NCBI RefSeq assembly: GCF_003634705.1 | Contig: NZ_RBWU01000002.1 | Location: 682,001 to 746,000 of the forward strand | From: Actinomadura pelletieri DSM 43383 | GTDB taxonomy: Bacteria > Actinomycetota > Actinomycetes > Streptosporangiales > Streptosporangiaceae | Length of the DNA stretch: 64,000 bases | Direction: 5' to 3' | Shown: one piece after another, positions 1 to 7,650 of the stretch | Position numbering within the stretch: position 1 is the stretch's first letter | Layout of the letters: each line of letters starts with the position of its first letter | Translations under genes and position numbers: made by a program | Notes under the pieces: model-generated | Seen by the model: the letters and a program-made list of their open reading frames with translations, nothing else | Told to the model about the DNA's origin: nothing | Databases searched by the model: none

Positions 1-669
1 CCAGATGTGGAACATGGGCGCCACGTTGAGCCAGGTCTCCTCGTCCAGCCGGGTCGGCCAGCACAGTTCGGCGCCCTCGACCGTCCTCAGCAGGGCCTCA
101 TGGGTGTACTCCACGCCCTTGGGCAGGCCGGTGGTGCCGCCGGTGAACAGCAGCGCCGCCCGGTCGCCGGGGGCCGGGTCGCCCACCGCTTCGGGGGTGG
201 GGCCGTCCGGGCGCAGGTCCTGGTCGGTGACCGGCAGGATCGTCAGCCCGAGTTCGGTGGCGGCGTCGTGCGGTCCGGGCGCCTCTGCCGCCGCGTCGGT
301 GAGCACGAGCGCCGGTGCCGACGCTCGTAGCAGCGGGGTCAGCTCGGCCGGGGTGTAGCCCGGGTTCAGGCAGGCGATGCGCGCGCCCGCGGCCCAGACC
401 GCGAAGATCGCCACCGCCATCCGGGGCGAATTGGGCATCGCGAGCGCGACCGTGCCGCCGCGCGCGCCCGCTGCCGCCAGCCGCGCCGCGAGCGCGTCCG
501 CGGCTCGGCCGAACTCGGCGTAGGTCAGGGTTTGGTCGTCGCATGTCAACGCCGTCCGGCCGGGGGCGTGGGCGACCGCGTCGCGCAACGCCCCGACGAT
601 CGTGGTGACGCGGCGGCCCTCCGCCATCGGCCGCTCACCACCGGGGACGGCCTCGTCCAGAGCAGGCAT
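1..669 (-). CDS. AMP-dependent acyl-CoA synthetase/ligase, N-terminal part
   Basis: This is the first 223 codons of an adenylate-forming enzyme that runs off the left edge of the window. Members activate carboxylic acids to acyl-AMP and then acyl-CoA in the cytoplasm. The N-terminal domain is readable (TYAEFGRAADALAARL, then AMPNSPRMAVAIFAVWAAGA), and the phosphate-binding loop FTGGTTGLPKGVEYTH lies near residues 172-187. The C-terminal lid is outside the window. The ATG is the first good start after the regulator gene and follows a GAGGAGA-like ribosome site. It lies beside an aromatic dioxygenase operon and downstream of a TetR gene on the same strand, so an aromatic or side-chain acid is the likely substrate (inference). 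Substrate specificity cannot be read from this part. Confidence 0.9.
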   Translation of the reverse strand, partial: MPALDEAVPGGERPMAEGRRVTTIVGALRDAVAHAPGRTALTCDDQTLTYAEFGRAADALAARLAAAGARGGTVALAMPNSPRMAVAIFAVWAAGARIACLNPGYTPAELTPLLRASAPALVLTDAAAEAPGPHDAATELGLTILPVTDQDLRPDGPTPEAVGDPAPGDRAALLFTGGTTGLPKGVEYTHEALLRTVEGAELCWPTRLDEETWLNVAPMFHIW

Positions 670-705
670 GGGGTTCTCCTCTCACCCGCGGTGGATTTTT
701 TCTAT

Positions 706-723
706 CGTTCAATTGATTGAACG
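706..723. promoter_or_regulatory. Inverted repeat upstream of the acyl-CoA ligase, possible TetR operator
   Basis: CGTTCAA-TTGA-TTGAACG is an inverted repeat with perfect 7-base arms, 37 bases upstream of the ligase start and just past the end of the TetR gene. Its position suits an operator for the neighbouring regulator. It differs in the core from the palindrome upstream of the TetR gene, so the assignment is tentative. Confidence 0.4.
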
Positions 724-818
724 TCAACACCCACATTGACGCAGGTCGAGCCCGCGAGGAGAACGAGAGGTGACGGAGAGGCGACCGAAGGACGGCGCCG
801 CCGGGCCGGCCGGACGGG

Positions 819-1541
819 TCAGTCGCCGGACGCCGGGGGCAGTCCGATCAGATCGCAGAACGCGTCGGCGACCTGGTCGGCGTCGAACTCGTCGGGCTTG
901 AACCACCAGTGCATCCAGCTCATCATTCCGAGGATCCCCTCGCTGACGATGCGCGTCGGATGCCCCGACGGCAGAATTCCCTGTTCCTGGGCGCGTGCCA
1001 CCACCTCCTCGACCCGGACGACGAAGTCTCGTTCGTGGCCGCTGACCTCGCGGCCGACGTCCTTGGGCAGCGAGCGGAACTCCTTCCAGTACACCGCGAA
1101 CGTGCGCTGGTTGAGCGCCAGCGCGCGCACGAACGCCTCGATCATGCGACGCAACTGCGTCTCCGGCGGGGCGGGCTCGGCGAGCGCGTCGTCCAGGGCG
1201 GCGGTGAAGTCGCGGTCGACCTGCCGCGCGATCTCCGTCATGAGGACTTCCTTGGAGCCCACATAGTGGTAGATCGTCGGCTGGCTCATCCCGGCCCGCT
1301 CGGCGATCTCCTTGGTGGTGCCCCGCTCGTAGCCGCGGGTGAAGAACACCTCGGCGGCCACGTCGAGGATCCGGCGGCGCTTGACCTCCCAGTCGTCGGC
1401 GCGGCTGCCGGGCTTGCGTCCGGGCCGCCGTCGCGGCGCCTTCGCGCCGTTCCCGGTGCCGTTCTTCTCGCCGTTCGGTGCCTGGTCAGCGGCCTCGCCG
1501 AGGGCCTGTTCCGTATCTGGTGCCGCCTTCTCCGGTGTCAT
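819..1541 (-). CDS. TetR/AcrR family transcriptional regulator
   Basis: A 240-residue one-component repressor type. After a basic, low-complexity N-terminal tail of about 45 residues comes a clear TetR DNA-binding domain (RRILDVAAEVFFTRGY, then TTKEIAERAGMSQPTIYHYVGSK). A helical ligand-binding domain follows with a Trp/His-rich C-terminus (GMMSWMHWWF). It is divergent from the hydrolase/dioxygenase operon and cotranscribable with the acyl-CoA ligase downstream, so it probably controls both in response to a pathway acid or CoA thioester (inference). Palindromes on both sides of the gene are candidate operators. The long tail leaves some doubt about the start; the ATG chosen is the only ATG before the domain. 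Confidence 0.92.
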   Translation of the reverse strand: MTPEKAAPDTEQALGEAADQAPNGEKNGTGNGAKAPRRRPGRKPGSRADDWEVKRRRILDVAAEVFFTRGYERGTTKEIAERAGMSQPTIYHYVGSKEVLMTEIARQVDRDFTAALDDALAEPAPPETQLRRMIEAFVRALALNQRTFAVYWKEFRSLPKDVGREVSGHERDFVVRVEEVVARAQEQGILPSGHPTRIVSEGILGMMSWMHWWFKPDEFDADQVADAFCDLIGLPPASGD

Positions 1542-1561
1542 CCGCCGATGGTACCCAACGT

Positions 1562-1581
1562 CCGATCGGTCGACCGATCGG
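1562..1581. promoter_or_regulatory. Perfect 20-base palindrome between TetR and the catabolic operon
   Basis: CCGATCGGTCGACCGATCGG is fully self-complementary. It lies 20 bases upstream of the TetR start and about 80 bases upstream of the divergent hydrolase gene. TetR-family regulators typically bind such sites in their own divergent promoter region, so it is a strong operator candidate. Confidence 0.6.
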
Positions 1582-1620
1582 CTTTACAGTGCGGGGACTC
1601 GGCTGCTAACTTCCGTTTTA

Positions 1621-1642
1621 TTCGATTGATCGACCGACCGAA
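1621..1642. promoter_or_regulatory. Imperfect palindrome close to the start of the catabolic operon
   Basis: TTCGATTGATCGACCGACCGAA is an imperfect inverted repeat ending 16 bases upstream of the hydrolase ATG. It shares the alternating GAT/CGA character of the perfect palindrome nearby, and may be a second, weaker site for the same TetR regulator. Confidence 0.35.
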
Positions 1643-1658
1643 TTGAGGGGTGGTGTCG

Positions 1659-2498
1659 ATGGACAGCGGGCTTCGCGAAGAGGCCGCCCGGACCCGCCGG
1701 ATCATGGCCGCCGGGCACGAGACCGTTTACCACGAGGCGGGCTCCGGGCGGCCCGTGGTGCTGCTGCACGGGTCCGGGCCGGGCGTGTCCGCCTGGTCCA
1801 ACTGGTCGCGGACCCTGCCGGAGCTGGCGCGGCACCATCGCGTGCTCGCTCCCGACATCGCCGGGTTCGGCCGCACGAGCTTCCAGGAGGACGCCACCTA
1901 TGGCATCAAGCTGTGGGTCCGGCACCTGTTCGGGTTCCTGGACGCCCTGGCCATCCCGTCCGCGGTGCTGGTCGGCAACAGCTTCGGCGGCGGTCTGGCG
2001 CTGGCCGCCACGCTGCGCGACCCGTCCCGCGTGGACGGTCTGGTGCTGCTCGGCACCCCGGCCGGGACGTTCACGATGACCGAGGGACTTCGGGCGGGCT
2101 GGCACTACGAGCCGGACCTCGACGAGATGCGCCGCATCCTGCGGCTGTTCCCGCACGATCCCGGCCTGGTCACCGAGGAGATGGTGCGGGCACGGTACGA
2201 GGCGAGCGCCCGTCCGGGTGCGCAGGACGCCTACCGCAAGCTGATCCCCGAGCCCGCGCCGGGGGACACGCCCATCAGAGGTGTCCCCGAGGAGCGGCTC
2301 CGGACCATCGACCGTCCCACCCTGGTCGTGCACGGCCGCGAGGACAGCGTCATCCCGGTCGAGCTGGGCTGGCGCCTGGCCCGCGAGATACCGTCCGCCG
2401 ACCTGCACGTGTTCGGCCACTGCGGCCACTGGGTGCAGTTGGAGCGGCCCGCCGCCTTCACCGCGCTCGTCGACGACTTCGCCGGACGGCTGTCATGA
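1659..2498 (+). CDS. Alpha/beta hydrolase, meta-cleavage product (C-C bond) hydrolase type
   Basis: A 279-residue alpha/beta hydrolase of the MhpC/BphD/HsaD group, which split the vinylogous diketone made by extradiol ring cleavage. Visible are the oxyanion segment LHGSGPGVSAWSNW, the nucleophile elbow GNSFGGG (Ser near 108), an acid in HGREDSVIP near 229 and the His in GHCGHWVQLERP near 256. The ATG is preferred over two upstream GTG codons because GAGGGG lies 8 bases before it. The stop overlaps the next start (ATGA). Its place as first gene of an operon that also encodes an extradiol dioxygenase fits the C-C hydrolase role. Exact substrate is unknown. Confidence 0.88.
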   Translation: MDSGLREEAARTRRIMAAGHETVYHEAGSGRPVVLLHGSGPGVSAWSNWSRTLPELARHHRVLAPDIAGFGRTSFQEDATYGIKLWVRHLFGFLDALAIPSAVLVGNSFGGGLALAATLRDPSRVDGLVLLGTPAGTFTMTEGLRAGWHYEPDLDEMRRILRLFPHDPGLVTEEMVRARYEASARPGAQDAYRKLIPEPAPGDTPIRGVPEERLRTIDRPTLVVHGREDSVIPVELGWRLAREIPSADLHVFGHCGHWVQLERPAAFTALVDDFAGRLS

Positions 2499-2788
2499 GT
2501 TTCGCGGGCGTCGAGAAGGCACTGTACGACCTGAACACCGACCGGCGCGCCCGGGAGACGTTCACCGAGGACCCCGACCGCTTCTCCCGCCGCTACCGGC
2601 TCACCGGCGACGAGCTGCGCCTGCTCATCGACCGGGACGTGCGCGCCCTGGCCGGACTCGGCGCCAACCCGATGCTGGTGTGGGGTTTCTGGCTGATGCT
2701 GCCCGCCGCGGGCGAACGGGGCAACAAGGCATATCTGGCCCGGATGCGCGGCGAGGTCCCCGCGTCCGGCGGACCGAGGGGAGAGTGA
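2495..2788 (+). CDS. LigA-like small subunit of an extradiol ring-cleavage dioxygenase
   Basis: A 97-residue protein whose body (YDLNTDRRARETFTEDP, then LLIDRDVRALAGLGANPM) matches the helical LigA fold of protocatechuate 4,5-dioxygenase alpha subunits. The fold is also found as CarBa in carbazole degradation. LigA-type subunits cap the active site of the LigB catalytic subunit, which is encoded directly downstream with a 2-base gap. It overlaps the hydrolase gene by four bases, indicating translational coupling. It carries no catalytic residues of its own in known members. Confidence 0.8.
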   Translation: MSFAGVEKALYDLNTDRRARETFTEDPDRFSRRYRLTGDELRLLIDRDVRALAGLGANPMLVWGFWLMLPAAGERGNKAYLARMRGEVPASGGPRGE

Positions 2789-2790
2789 CC

Positions 2791-3633
2791 ATGGGCACCG
2801 TCGTCGGCGGCTTCCTGCTGCCCCACGACCCGATGATGCTCACGCATCCGGACGCGCCGCCCGCGCCGGTGCGCGACCGGGTGCACCACGCCTACGCGGA
2901 GATCTCGCGGCGGCTCGCCGCGCTGGACCCCACCACCGTGCTGATCATCGGCGCGGACCACTACATCCTGTTCGGCCCCGGCTGCCTCCCGCAGATGCTC
3001 ATCGCCACCGGCGACCTGGACGGCCCCGTCGAGCGGCTTCCCGGGCTGACGCGCGGTCCGCTGCCCGACAACGCGCCGCTGGCCCGGCACATCGCCGCGC
3101 ACGGGCACCGCAACGGCGTCGACTGGGCGGTCGCGCCGACCTTCACCGCCGACCACTCCGTGGTCATCCCCTACCATCTGGTCGCCGAGCCGCTCGGCGT
3201 CCCCGTGATCCCCGTCTATCTGGCGTGCGGCGTCGAGCCGCTGATCCCGTTGCCCCGCGCCGTCCGCGTCGGCGAGGCGATCCGCGCGGCCGTCCAGGAC
3301 GCGGACGAGGCCGAACGCGTCGTCGTCATCGGCAGCGGCGGCATCAGCCACTGGGTCGGGACGGAGCGGATGGGCGAACTCAACACCGACTTCGACCGGA
3401 TGGTCCTCGACCGCGTCACGGCGGGCGACACCGCCGGGCTCGCAGCGCTCGACGACGGGCGGATCCAGGCGGAGGCGGGCAACGGCGCCCTGGAGATCCG
3501 CACGTTCGTCACGGCGATGGCGGCCGTCGGGCCGTGCCGGGGCGAGGTCATCGGCTACGAGGCGGTCCCCGAGTGGATCACCGGCCTCGGGTTCGCCGAG
3601 CTGCTCCCGCTGGAGACGGCCGATGCCCGCTGA
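2791..3633 (+). CDS. LigB-type (class III) extradiol ring-cleavage dioxygenase, catalytic subunit
   Basis: A 280-residue Fe(II)-dependent dioxygenase that opens a catecholic ring next to a hydroxyl (meta cleavage). The class III signature is present: His12 in LLPHDPMML, His57 in IGADHYILF, a conserved TADHSVVIPYHL segment and SGGISHW, with a glutamate late in the chain (GNGALEIR) in the position of the third iron ligand. The preceding LigA-like gene supplies the small subunit, a split arrangement also known from LigAB and CarBaBb. GGGGAG precedes the ATG. The C-terminus overlaps the Rieske ferredoxin gene by 11 bases. Ring substrate is not predictable from sequence alone. Confidence 0.9.
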   Translation: MGTVVGGFLLPHDPMMLTHPDAPPAPVRDRVHHAYAEISRRLAALDPTTVLIIGADHYILFGPGCLPQMLIATGDLDGPVERLPGLTRGPLPDNAPLARHIAAHGHRNGVDWAVAPTFTADHSVVIPYHLVAEPLGVPVIPVYLACGVEPLIPLPRAVRVGEAIRAAVQDADEAERVVVIGSGGISHWVGTERMGELNTDFDRMVLDRVTAGDTAGLAALDDGRIQAEAGNGALEIRTFVTAMAAVGPCRGEVIGYEAVPEWITGLGFAELLPLETADAR

Positions 3634-3982
3634 CGTCACCGACCGCGGGTGCCGCACGGTCCTGTGCCGCCTCGCGGACGTGCCGCCCGGACGGATGCTG
3701 CGCGTGGTCACCGCGGAGGTGGGCCCGGTGCTGGTCGCCAACGTGGACGGGACCGTGCACGTCACCGACGACACCTGCACGCACGCCGAGGCGTCCCTCA
3801 GCGACGGCGATCTGGAAGGCGACCGGGTGGTGTGCCCCGTCCACTGGGCGGAGTTCGACCTCGCGAGCGGGCGGCCCCTGTGCTTCCCGGCGACCCGGCC
3901 CCTCACCGTCTACCCGGCGGCCGTCGAGGACGGTCACGTCGTCGCCCACCTCGCCCCCTCGGCCCAGGAGGCATCCTCATGA
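3623..3982 (+). CDS. Rieske-type [2Fe-2S] ferredoxin
   Basis: A 119-residue soluble electron carrier. The cluster ligands are Cys52 and His54 (CTHAEASL) and Cys71 and His74 (CPVHWAEFD), the spacing of bacterial dioxygenase ferredoxins such as BphA3. It would pass electrons from the ferredoxin reductase encoded at the end of this operon to the terminal oxygenase encoded next. Both junctions overlap (11 and 4 bases), consistent with one transcript. Confidence 0.93.
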   Translation: MPADVTDRGCRTVLCRLADVPPGRMLRVVTAEVGPVLVANVDGTVHVTDDTCTHAEASLSDGDLEGDRVVCPVHWAEFDLASGRPLCFPATRPLTVYPAAVEDGHVVAHLAPSAQEASS

Positions 3983-5286
3983 CCACCGGAACCGACCCGT
4001 CCGTGCTCGGCCTCTGCGAACTGGACGACGGCTGGCTCGACCGCCGCGTCTTCTGGGACCAGGCCGTCTACGAGCTGGAACTGGAACGGATCTTCGCGCG
4101 GTGCTGGTTGTTCGTCGCGCACGAGTCCCAGTTGCCGAAGCCCGGGTCGTTCCTCACCACCTGGATGGGGGAGGACAACGTCCTGGTCGTCCGGCGGCGC
4201 GACGGGTCCATCGGCGCCTACCTCAACAGCTGCCCCCACCGGGGCAACCGGGTGTGCACCGCCGAGGCCGGGACCGCCCGCGGCTTCGTGTGCAACTACC
4301 ACGGCTGGTCGTTCGGCCTGGACGGGACGCTCAACGGCGTCCACGAATCGGTCGCGTACGGACGCGAACCCACCTTCGACCGGGCCCGGCTCGGCCTCAC
4401 CCCCGTCGCGCAGCTCGACACCTACAAGGGACTGGTGTTCGCCACCTTCGACCCCGACGCGCCGCCGCTGCGCGACTACCTCGGCGACTTCACCTATTAC
4501 CTCGACGTGATGCTCGACAACGACGCGGGCGGGACCGAGTTCGCGGGCGGTTCGATCAAGTCCGTCCTGGGCTGCAATTGGAAGATCGCGGCGGAGAACT
4601 TCGCGGGTGACGCGCTGCACGCCGGATGGACGCACGCGTCCGGCGCGGAGGCCATGATCGGGCGCGGTGTCGCCGAACTCGGCGCGGACGACGCCGAGAG
4701 CTACCACGTCAACGTGCACGGCCACTGCTGGGAGTTCAACCTCGACGGCGTCGGCAACGCCGCCACCCTCGGCGACAAGCGGATCATGACCTATCTGCGG
4801 GAGAACCAGGAACGCGTCGCCGGGCGGCTCGGCGAGCTGCGCGCCAGCATGGTCGGGTCGATCAGCTCGGTGAACGTCTTCCCGAACTTCTCGTTCCTGC
4901 CGGGCCAGAACACGTTCCGCACCTGGCAGCCCAAGGGCCCGCACCGCACCGAACTCCACACGTGGGTGCTGGTCAACCGGAACGCTCCACCGGAGGTCAA
5001 GGACGCCTGGCGCAAGGGCGCGATGATGACGTTCTCCCCGTCCGGCGTCTTCGAGATGGACGACGGCGAGAACTGGGAACTCGCGACACGGTCCAACCAG
5101 GGCGTGGTGACGCGGCGGCAGCGGCTCTACTACGGTCTCGGGTCCGACACCGCGATCGACCACCCCGAACTGCCGGGGAACGTGCACCGCGGCCAAATCA
5201 ACGACGCCAACCAGCGGGCGTTCTACCGGCGCTGGTCGCAACTGCTGCGCGCCGCGACCTGGGACGACCTGGAGAAGACGCGATGA
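3979..5286 (+). CDS. Aromatic-ring-hydroxylating dioxygenase, alpha (catalytic) subunit
   Basis: A 435-residue Rieske oxygenase alpha subunit, which adds both atoms of O2 to an aromatic ring to give a cis-dihydrodiol. The N-terminal Rieske domain has Cys85/His87 (SCPHRGN) and Cys105/His108 (CNYHGW). The catalytic domain has the mononuclear iron segment NWKIAAENFAGDALH around residues 199-214, with the bridging Asp and first His, then a second His in GWTHAS. AGGAGG lies 7 bases before the ATG, which overlaps the ferredoxin stop. The beta subunit follows with a 4-base overlap, so an alpha-beta hexamer of the biphenyl/benzoate type is likely. Substrate is unknown. Confidence 0.95.
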   Translation: MTTGTDPSVLGLCELDDGWLDRRVFWDQAVYELELERIFARCWLFVAHESQLPKPGSFLTTWMGEDNVLVVRRRDGSIGAYLNSCPHRGNRVCTAEAGTARGFVCNYHGWSFGLDGTLNGVHESVAYGREPTFDRARLGLTPVAQLDTYKGLVFATFDPDAPPLRDYLGDFTYYLDVMLDNDAGGTEFAGGSIKSVLGCNWKIAAENFAGDALHAGWTHASGAEAMIGRGVAELGADDAESYHVNVHGHCWEFNLDGVGNAATLGDKRIMTYLRENQERVAGRLGELRASMVGSISSVNVFPNFSFLPGQNTFRTWQPKGPHRTELHTWVLVNRNAPPEVKDAWRKGAMMTFSPSGVFEMDDGENWELATRSNQGVVTRRQRLYYGLGSDTAIDHPELPGNVHRGQINDANQRAFYRRWSQLLRAATWDDLEKTR

Positions 5287-5789
5287 CTTCGGCGGAGGTG
5301 TACTGGGAGGTCCACGCGTTCCTGGCGTACGAGGCGCGGCTGCTGGACGAGGAACGCTACCCCGAGTGGCTCGACCTGTTCTGCGACGACGCCCACTACT
5401 GGGTGCCCGGGGTGGAGAACCGGGGCCGGGCCGACACCGAGGGCTCCTACGCGCCGTCCCGCATGGCCTACTTCGACGACACGCTCGACGACCTGCGCCG
5501 CCGGGTCGTCCGGTTCACGGCCCCGACCGCGTGGGCGGAGGACCCGGCGACCCGGCACCTGCACGTGGTGTCCAACATCGAGGTCGAGGGCGCGGACACG
5601 GCGGGGGAACTGCTCGTCCGGTCGGTCATCGTCAACTATCGCGGGCAGGGCGACATCGACGCGGCGACCCTGTACGGGCGGCGCGAGGACGTGTTGCGCC
5701 GCACCCCCGAGGGGCTGCGCATCGCGCGGCGGCTCGTCGTGCTGCGGCACGCGGTCCTGCCCGCCAAGAACATCAACACCTTCTTCTGA
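5283..5789 (+). CDS. Aromatic-ring-hydroxylating dioxygenase, beta subunit
   Basis: A 168-residue protein of the SnoaL/NTF2-like fold that supports the alpha subunit. Family features include FLAYEARLLDEERYPEWLDLF near the start, DDAHYWVPG, and the C-terminal VLLRHAVLP/NINTFF-like ending. The length is typical of beta subunits (160-190 residues). It overlaps the alpha gene by ATGA. A 50-base gap with a short GC-rich stretch separates it from the next gene, the only break in this operon. Confidence 0.93.
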   Translation: MTSAEVYWEVHAFLAYEARLLDEERYPEWLDLFCDDAHYWVPGVENRGRADTEGSYAPSRMAYFDDTLDDLRRRVVRFTAPTAWAEDPATRHLHVVSNIEVEGADTAGELLVRSVIVNYRGQGDIDAATLYGRREDVLRRTPEGLRIARRLVVLRHAVLPAKNINTFF

Positions 5790-5839
5790 CCTCCCCGGCC
5801 CGCCGGGCCGGGGAGAACGGCATAAGGACGGCAACTGGA

Positions 5840-6673
5840 ATGACGGCACAGCAACGACCCGCCGGGCCGCCCGGTCGGCTCGACGGCCGGGTGGCGCTGG
5901 TGACCGGTGGCGGCAGCGGCATCGGCCGCGCGGTCGTCGACCGCTACGTCGCCGAGGGCGCCCGTGTCGGCGTCCTGGAACGCGACGCCGGGCGGGCCGA
6001 CGCGCTGACCCGCGACCACGGCGACCGGGTCACGGTCGAGGTCGGCGACGTCCGGGCGCCGGAGTCCCACGCCGCGTCCGTCGCACGGACCCTGGAGGCG
6101 TTCGGTCGCCTCGACGCCTACGTCGCCAACGCGGGCGTCTACGACTACTCGGCGCCCTTCGAGGACATGGACGGCCCCAGGCTCACCGGCGCGTTCGACG
6201 AGCTGTTCCGCACGAACGTCCTCGGCCCCATGCTCGGCGCGCACGCGGCACTGCCCGCGCTCCGGTCCACCGGTGGCACGCTCATCTTCACCGTGTCGTC
6301 CAGCGGCCTGTACGCGGGTGGCGGCGGGACGCTGTACGTCGCGTCCAAGCACGCGGTCATCGGGCTGATCCGGCAGCTCGCCCACGAACTGGCGCCCGAC
6401 ATCCGGGTGAACGGCGTGGCGCCCGGCGCCACCCGCACGGCCCTGGCCGGGCTGGACGCGCTCGGTAGCGCGGATCACCGCCTGGACGAACGGCTTGGAC
6501 GGATCGCCCGGCACCTCCCCCTCGGGTTCGTCAGCGATCCGGACGACCACGCCGGGCTGTACGTTCTGCTCGCCGATCCCCGCGACTCCCGTTTCATGAC
6601 CGGGACGGTGCTGCCCAGCGACGGCGGCCTGGAGGTTCGCGGCGGACGCACCCGAACGGAGGCGACCCGATGA
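5840..6673 (+). CDS. SDR-family dehydrogenase, cis-dihydrodiol dehydrogenase type
   Basis: A 277-residue short-chain dehydrogenase. It has the NAD-binding TGGGSGIGRA near residue 27, NAG (VANAGVYDY), catalytic Ser in SSSGLYAGGG and the YVASK pair. The NAG loop and the FRTNVLGPMLGAHAALPAL segment are characteristic of dihydrodiol dehydrogenases such as BphB. In this operon it would re-aromatise the dihydrodiol made by the oxygenase to a catechol for the extradiol dioxygenase. The ATG chosen follows a GGA-containing stretch after the intergenic gap. Its stop overlaps the next ATG. Confidence 0.88.
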   Translation: MTAQQRPAGPPGRLDGRVALVTGGGSGIGRAVVDRYVAEGARVGVLERDAGRADALTRDHGDRVTVEVGDVRAPESHAASVARTLEAFGRLDAYVANAGVYDYSAPFEDMDGPRLTGAFDELFRTNVLGPMLGAHAALPALRSTGGTLIFTVSSSGLYAGGGGTLYVASKHAVIGLIRQLAHELAPDIRVNGVAPGATRTALAGLDALGSADHRLDERLGRIARHLPLGFVSDPDDHAGLYVLLADPRDSRFMTGTVLPSDGGLEVRGGRTRTEATR

Positions 6674-7650
6674 CCACCGGACCGGCCGCACGACTGTCGG
6701 TCTCCCTCGGCCTCTGGCAGGACAGGCCACCGGGGGAGGCACTGGACACGGCCGTCCTCGCCGACGCGTTCGGGTTCCCGGAGTTGTGGATCGGGGAGAT
6801 GGCCACCTACGACGCGTTCGCGCTGGCGACGGCGGTCGCCGCCCGGACCGAGTCGATCGCGCTGACGACCGGGCCGCTGCCGGTCGCCGTCCGCGACCCG
6901 GTGATGATCGCGATGGGGGTCGCGTCGCTCGCGGACCTCACCGGCCGGCCCGTGGCCGTGGCGCTCGGCAACTCCAGTCCCCATGTCGTCGAGCAGTGGC
7001 ACGGCCGCGACCGGCGGAACCCGCCGGAGGCCCTCGCGGAATCGGCGCGGCTCGTCCGGCGCCTGCTCGCGGGCGACCGCCCGGACTTCGAGGGCAAGGT
7101 GCTGCGCACGCACGGGTACCGGCTGCGGCTGCCCGCGCCCGCGGCGCCCATCACCATCGCCGCGTTCGGGCCCGCCGCGATCCGGGTCGCCGCGCGGCAG
7201 GCCGACCGGATGGTGGTCAGCCTCGTCACGCCGGAGACTGCCGGGCGGCTCGCCGCGTCCCTGCTGGCCGAGGCACTCGAACTCGACGCCGAGGTGCCGC
7301 CCGTCACCGCGTGGGTCCCGGTGGCCGTGGACGGCGGTGACCAGGCCCGCGAGCAGGTCCGCCGGGCCGTCGTCGGCTACCTGGCCGCCCCCGGCTACGC
7401 CCAGATGTTCGAGGAGGCCGGGTTCGGGGACGTGGTCGCGTTCGCCCGGAGCCGCCCGCACCCCGGTGAGCTGCTGGCGGCCGTCCCGGACGCGCTCGTG
7501 CAGGCGATCGCGGCACTCGGCGACGCGGACGCGGTCGCCGAACGCCTCGCGTCCTACGACGTCGGCGAGATCGCCGTCCTGCCCTGCTGCACCGACGACG
7601 ACCCGGCGGGCGAACGCACCCTGCGCGCGCTCGCCCGGCACCTGCCATGA
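6670..7650 (+). CDS. LLM-class flavin-dependent oxidoreductase
   Basis: A 326-residue luciferase-like TIM-barrel protein. It shows the usual N-terminal strand (LSVSLGLWQDRPP), LADAFGFPELWIGE, TTGPLPVAVRDPVMIAMGVASLADLTGRPV and the phosphate-binding ITIAAFGPAAIRVAARQADRMV. Members use FMN, or F420 in actinobacteria, for oxidation or mono-oxygenation. It lies between the dihydrodiol dehydrogenase and ferredoxin reductase genes with 4-base overlaps on both sides, so it is a pathway member. Whether it hydroxylates, performs a Baeyer-Villiger reaction or uses F420 cannot be told here. Confidence 0.85.
   Translation: MTTGPAARLSVSLGLWQDRPPGEALDTAVLADAFGFPELWIGEMATYDAFALATAVAARTESIALTTGPLPVAVRDPVMIAMGVASLADLTGRPVAVALGNSSPHVVEQWHGRDRRNPPEALAESARLVRRLLAGDRPDFEGKVLRTHGYRLRLPAPAAPITIAAFGPAAIRVAARQADRMVVSLVTPETAGRLAASLLAEALELDAEVPPVTAWVPVAVDGGDQAREQVRRAVVGYLAAPGYAQMFEEAGFGDVVAFARSRPHPGELLAAVPDALVQAIAALGDADAVAERLASYDVGEIAVLPCCTDDDPAGERTLRALARHLP

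Noticed and set aside
1584..2429. Long minus-strand frame opposite the C-C hydrolase gene
   Set aside because: Arg/Gly/Pro-rich translation without domains; a frame shadow of high-GC coding sequence, as are many other long opposite frames in the window.
2593..3906. Long minus-strand frame opposite the LigB and Rieske ferredoxin genes
   Set aside because: Shadow frame; the plus strand holds convincing catalytic motifs over the same range.
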